A DNA stretch of 15,907 nt from NCBI GenBank assembly GCA_050260275.1, contig JBLNBX010000006.1, positions 1 to 15,907 of the forward strand. The letters are read 5' to 3'. A program made the position numbers and the translations under genes. Source of the stretch: DATMXS01 sp050260275. Its GTDB lineage: Bacteria > Acidobacteriota > Terriglobia > Bryobacterales > Bryobacteraceae. Positions 14,544 through 15,907 of this stretch are shown piece by piece. The stretch's first letter is position 1. Each line of letters starts with the position of its first letter. Below the pieces are notes generated by a model. It did not search any database and had not been told where the DNA came from. It saw nothing but the letters and a program-made list of their open reading frames with translations.

Positions 14544-14969
14544 TCAGGAACTGAGCGAAAGGTGCGCGCCCTGCCGCTCGGCGATGCTTTCGATTGCGCG
14601 TGCCATCCTTTTCTGAAGTCCTATGAGCGGATCGCGAATACTCTCCGGTATGCCGCTGACAGCCACGTCGGGCTCCCGCAGGAGCACCTCCACCTGCCCG
14701 TTGTACCCCGTTACAACGAGCGGCTGCGGAATCAGGAGGGCGGCGCCGCGGTTGAAAACGACTGCTTCCAACAGCACCGCCGGGTCGTCCACGTAGAGCA
14801 CGATGCACGGCGCCACGCCCGCACCGAGTTCGCGCCGGATGTTGGCGGCTATGTCCAGTTCGGCTGGCGCGCGCAATCCCTGTCGCGCGAGGGCTGACCG
14901 CACCTTGCGTAAGGCGACGTCGTACGGTTCGTCAATCCTGAACGACAGCAGTGACGATCCTTTCGTCAT
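14544..14969 (-). CDS. DUF302 domain protein
   Basis: 141 residues from ATG 14969; the frame is open to 15197 but the upstream part has no family similarity and covers the promoter region. The body matches the DUF302 pattern: an N-terminal strand (LLSFRIDEPYDVALRKVRSA), ELDIAANIRRELG, CIVLYVDDPAVLLEAV and a final LLIPQPLVVTGYNGQVEVLL. A short helical C-terminus follows. DUF302 proteins are small, probably soluble and dimeric, with no settled function. No signal peptide. A sigma-54 promoter match at 14988-15003 predicts transcription beginning about 8 bases before the ATG. The histidine kinase gene begins 68 bases downstream on the same strand with no obvious terminator between, so the three genes may be one operon. 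Confidence 0.85.
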   Translation of the reverse strand: MTKGSSLLSFRIDEPYDVALRKVRSALARQGLRAPAELDIAANIRRELGAGVAPCIVLYVDDPAVLLEAVVFNRGAALLIPQPLVVTGYNGQVEVLLREPDVAVSGIPESIRDPLIGLQKRMARAIESIAERQGAHLSLSS

Positions 14970-14987
14970 AGTCCGTCGGACAGCACG

Positions 14988-15003
14988 TGCAATCCAGGAA
15001 CCA
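14988..15003 (-). promoter_or_regulatory. Candidate sigma-54 promoter of the DUF302 gene
   Basis: - strand TGGTTC-CTGGA-TTGCA: 9 of the 11 conserved positions of TGGCAC-N5-TTGCA, with exact GG-N10-GC spacing and a perfect -12 half. Predicted start near 14977, only about 8 bases before the ATG at 14969. Confidence 0.55.
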
Positions 15004-15161
15004 ACCCGACCTCCTGTGTAGCCCAGGTGATCGATGCGCCGACGCAGGAAAAAGCCGGTTTGTGGCATCACTGGCTGAGCCTTAGTGGACACTGCTGTGC
15101 GTTTTCGGGCACCGCAGCGGACTATCGAGCGGCGCTGCGCTGGTACTAAAGACTCACCTGT
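15004..15161. promoter_or_regulatory. Control region between divergent sigma-54 promoters
   Basis: 158 bases between two outward-facing sigma-54 promoter matches, with no gene. It contains an imperfect inverted repeat AGCCGGT-N10-ACTGGCT (15053-15076), TGCG/CGCA (15035-15046) and the GTGC-N8-GCAC site (15097-15112). This is where an NtrC-type activator serving both genes would be expected to bind. Confidence 0.4.
15097..15112 (+). promoter_or_regulatory. Candidate upstream activator site (GTGC-N8-GCAC)
   Basis: GTGC-GTTTTCGG-GCAC, about 76-91 bases upstream of the predicted start of the Rnk-like gene and 120-135 upstream of the DUF302 start. It resembles the - strand site at 11899-11914 (12 of 16 positions, same spacing). 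Function is inferred. Confidence 0.35.
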
Positions 15162-15177
15162 TGGCATGCCGCGTGCA
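15162..15177 (+). promoter_or_regulatory. Candidate sigma-54 promoter of the Rnk-like gene
   Basis: TGGCAT-GCCGC-GTGCA: 9 of 11 conserved positions, with GG (15163-15164) and GC (15175-15176) exactly spaced. Predicted start near 15188, giving a 41-base leader that includes the GAGGAGG ribosome site (15214-15220). Confidence 0.6.
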
Positions 15178-15228
15178 ACAAAGGGTTCTCTAAGCACAGT
15201 CGTGCATGTCTACGAGGAGGTTTGGCGC

Positions 15229-15639
15229 ATGCGAGACCGTATATACGTTACAGCCGAGGACTACGAGAAGCTCCGCCGGCTGATCGCAGGCCGGCGTGCG
15301 ACTGGCTCGGTCGATCTGGAGCACCTTGACATCCTCGAGCAGGAACTCGAAAGCGCCGAGGTGGTCCCGCCCGAAGCCATTCCCCCGGACGTAATAACGA
15401 TGAACTCGGAAGTCCGGTTGAAAGATCTGGACACAGGAGAGATCCGGACCTACCGGCTCATCTTTCCCACGCAAACAAAAACTGACCGCTGTATTTCCGT
15501 GCTGGCTCCCATCGGCACCGCCATGCTCGGCTACTCCGTGGGCGACATCATCGAATGGCGCGTCCCGAAAGGGATACGGAGATTCCAGGTCCTCGACATT
15601 ATGTTTCAGCCGGAGGCGGCGGGTGTCGGTAACGACTGA
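15229..15639 (+). CDS. rnk: Rnk/GreA-C-type RNA polymerase-binding regulator
   Basis: 136 residues. ATG 15229 follows GAGGAGG by 8 bases. The N-terminal ~50 residues are a short helical segment (IYVTAEDYEKLRRLIAGRRA) and the remainder is a GreA/GreB C-terminal-type beta domain: VVPPEAIPPDVITMNSEVRL, DLDTGEIRTYRLIFP, ISVLAPIGTAMLGYSVGDII and EWRVPKG. This matches the Rnk ('regulator of nucleoside diphosphate kinase') family, which binds RNA polymerase near the secondary channel but lacks the long GreA coiled coil and its acidic tip. A sigma-54 promoter match precedes it and mreB follows after 45 bases. Rnk rather than GreA is supported by length and the short N-terminus; the symbol is by similarity. 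Confidence 0.85.
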   Translation: MRDRIYVTAEDYEKLRRLIAGRRATGSVDLEHLDILEQELESAEVVPPEAIPPDVITMNSEVRLKDLDTGEIRTYRLIFPTQTKTDRCISVLAPIGTAMLGYSVGDIIEWRVPKGIRRFQVLDIMFQPEAAGVGND

Positions 15640-15649
15640 GATTCCGCTG

Positions 15650-15664
15650 TCCGGCGCCGCCGGA
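15650..15664. repeat. Short inverted repeat between rnk and mreB
   Basis: TCCGGC-GCC-GCCGGA, six-base arms with a 3-base loop, 11 bases after the rnk stop. No T-run follows; it may be a weak hairpin or nothing. Confidence 0.3.
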
Positions 15665-15684
15665 TCATACCCCGGAGCTTGAGA

Positions 15685-15894
15685 GTGATCGGTTTTCCGT
15701 CTGCACGAGTAGGTCTCGATCCGGGGACGGCGAACACGCTCGTGTACATCAAAGGCCATGGTGTGGCCGTGAATGAGCCATCGCTGGTGACGATCCGTAC
15801 CAGCAACGGTGGCAGCGGGCAGAGAAGCGGGGGGGGCGGGCGGCGCGCGCCCCCCCCCACACCACACACCCCCCCCCCACCCCCCCGGGCGTAG
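15685..15894 (+). CDS. mreB: Rod-shape protein MreB, N-terminal fragment running into damaged sequence
   Basis: Start chosen at GTG 15685, with GGAG (15674-15677) 7 bases upstream; TTG 15679 is too close to that site. The first ~42 residues match the MreB actin-fold N-terminus: VGLDPGTANTLVYIKGHGVA (phosphate-1 loop, usually GxDLGTANT) and VNEPSLVTIRT. From about 15808 the similarity stops and the frame runs through G- and then C-rich low complexity to a TAG at 15892, so the last ~28 codons are not real MreB. MreB filaments organise cell-wall synthesis along the long axis; mreC and mreD would normally follow. Confidence 0.8.
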   Translation: MIGFPSARVGLDPGTANTLVYIKGHGVAVNEPSLVTIRTSNGGSGQRSGGGGRRAPPPTPHTPPPPPRA

Positions 15895-15907
15895 CGCCCC
15901 ACAACGA
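15811..15907. repeat. Low-complexity, probably artefactual contig end
   Basis: A G-run (15828-15836), an alternating CGCGCGC stretch, then long C-runs broken only by CA dinucleotides. It replaces what should be conserved mreB coding sequence. This pattern is typical of erroneous bases at an assembly end rather than a biological repeat. Confidence 0.7.

Noticed and set aside
15086..15101. A fourth sigma-54-like match, TGGACA-N5-GTGCG
   Set aside because: GG-N10-GC spacing is right but several conserved positions fail, and a better match to the same gene lies at 15162-15177.
15811..15907. Low-complexity end as a CRISPR, satellite or regulatory repeat
   Set aside because: No repeat-spacer unit; homopolymer runs interrupt conserved mreB coding sequence, which points to sequencing or assembly error.

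Overview
The window is GC-rich DNA that most likely comes from an acidobacterium of the Solibacter/Bryobacter type. The main taxonomic pointer is a VWFA-like secreted protein of the family described as 'acidobacterial VWFA-related'. Two secreted M16 peptidases and a sigma-54 two-component system fit that background. Species-level placement cannot be made from the sequence alone. No tRNA, rRNA, insertion sequence or CRISPR array was seen. The last ~95 bases are low-complexity and look like a degraded contig end.

Layout. (1) 1-145: the tail of an ACR3-type arsenite permease on the + strand, overlapping the 3' end of the next gene. (2) 96-4353, - strand: amidase, catalytic M16 peptidase (HxxEH) and its catalytically dead M16 partner (AxxAA), probably one transcript. 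(3) 4411-6550, + strand: moeA-moaC-mogA, a molybdenum-cofactor operon whose genes overlap by 4 bases. (4) 6579-7688, + strand: the VWFA-like secreted protein. (5) 7698-8927, - strand: threonine synthase, convergent with the VWFA gene. (6) 9079-11025, + strand: a sodium:solute symporter followed after 12 bases by a 72-residue two-helix membrane protein. (7) 11125-11582, - strand: two small genes of unknown function, the first encoding a zinc-ribbon-like protein. (8) 11972-14969, - strand: a DUF302 protein, a membrane histidine kinase and an NtrC-family response regulator. (9) 15229-15639, + strand: an Rnk/GreA-C-type RNA polymerase-binding protein. (10) From 15685: the start of mreB, cut off by the damaged end.

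The most interesting region is 11.1-15.7 kb. A sigma-54 activator and its kinase lie among three good -24/-12 (sigma-54) promoter matches. One drives the DUF302 gene (and perhaps the kinase and regulator behind it), one drives the Rnk-like gene divergently, and one lies upstream of the two small genes beyond the regulator. A GTGC-N8-GCA(C/G) motif occurs 80-130 bases upstream of the inferred start sites, where an activator of this class would bind. This suggests a compact, self-contained sigma-54 regulon of poorly characterised small proteins. The promoters and sites were found by eye and are inference.

Second theme: at the amidase and symporter genes a near-consensus -10 hexamer lies only 7-8 bases before the start codon, which implies leaderless mRNAs.
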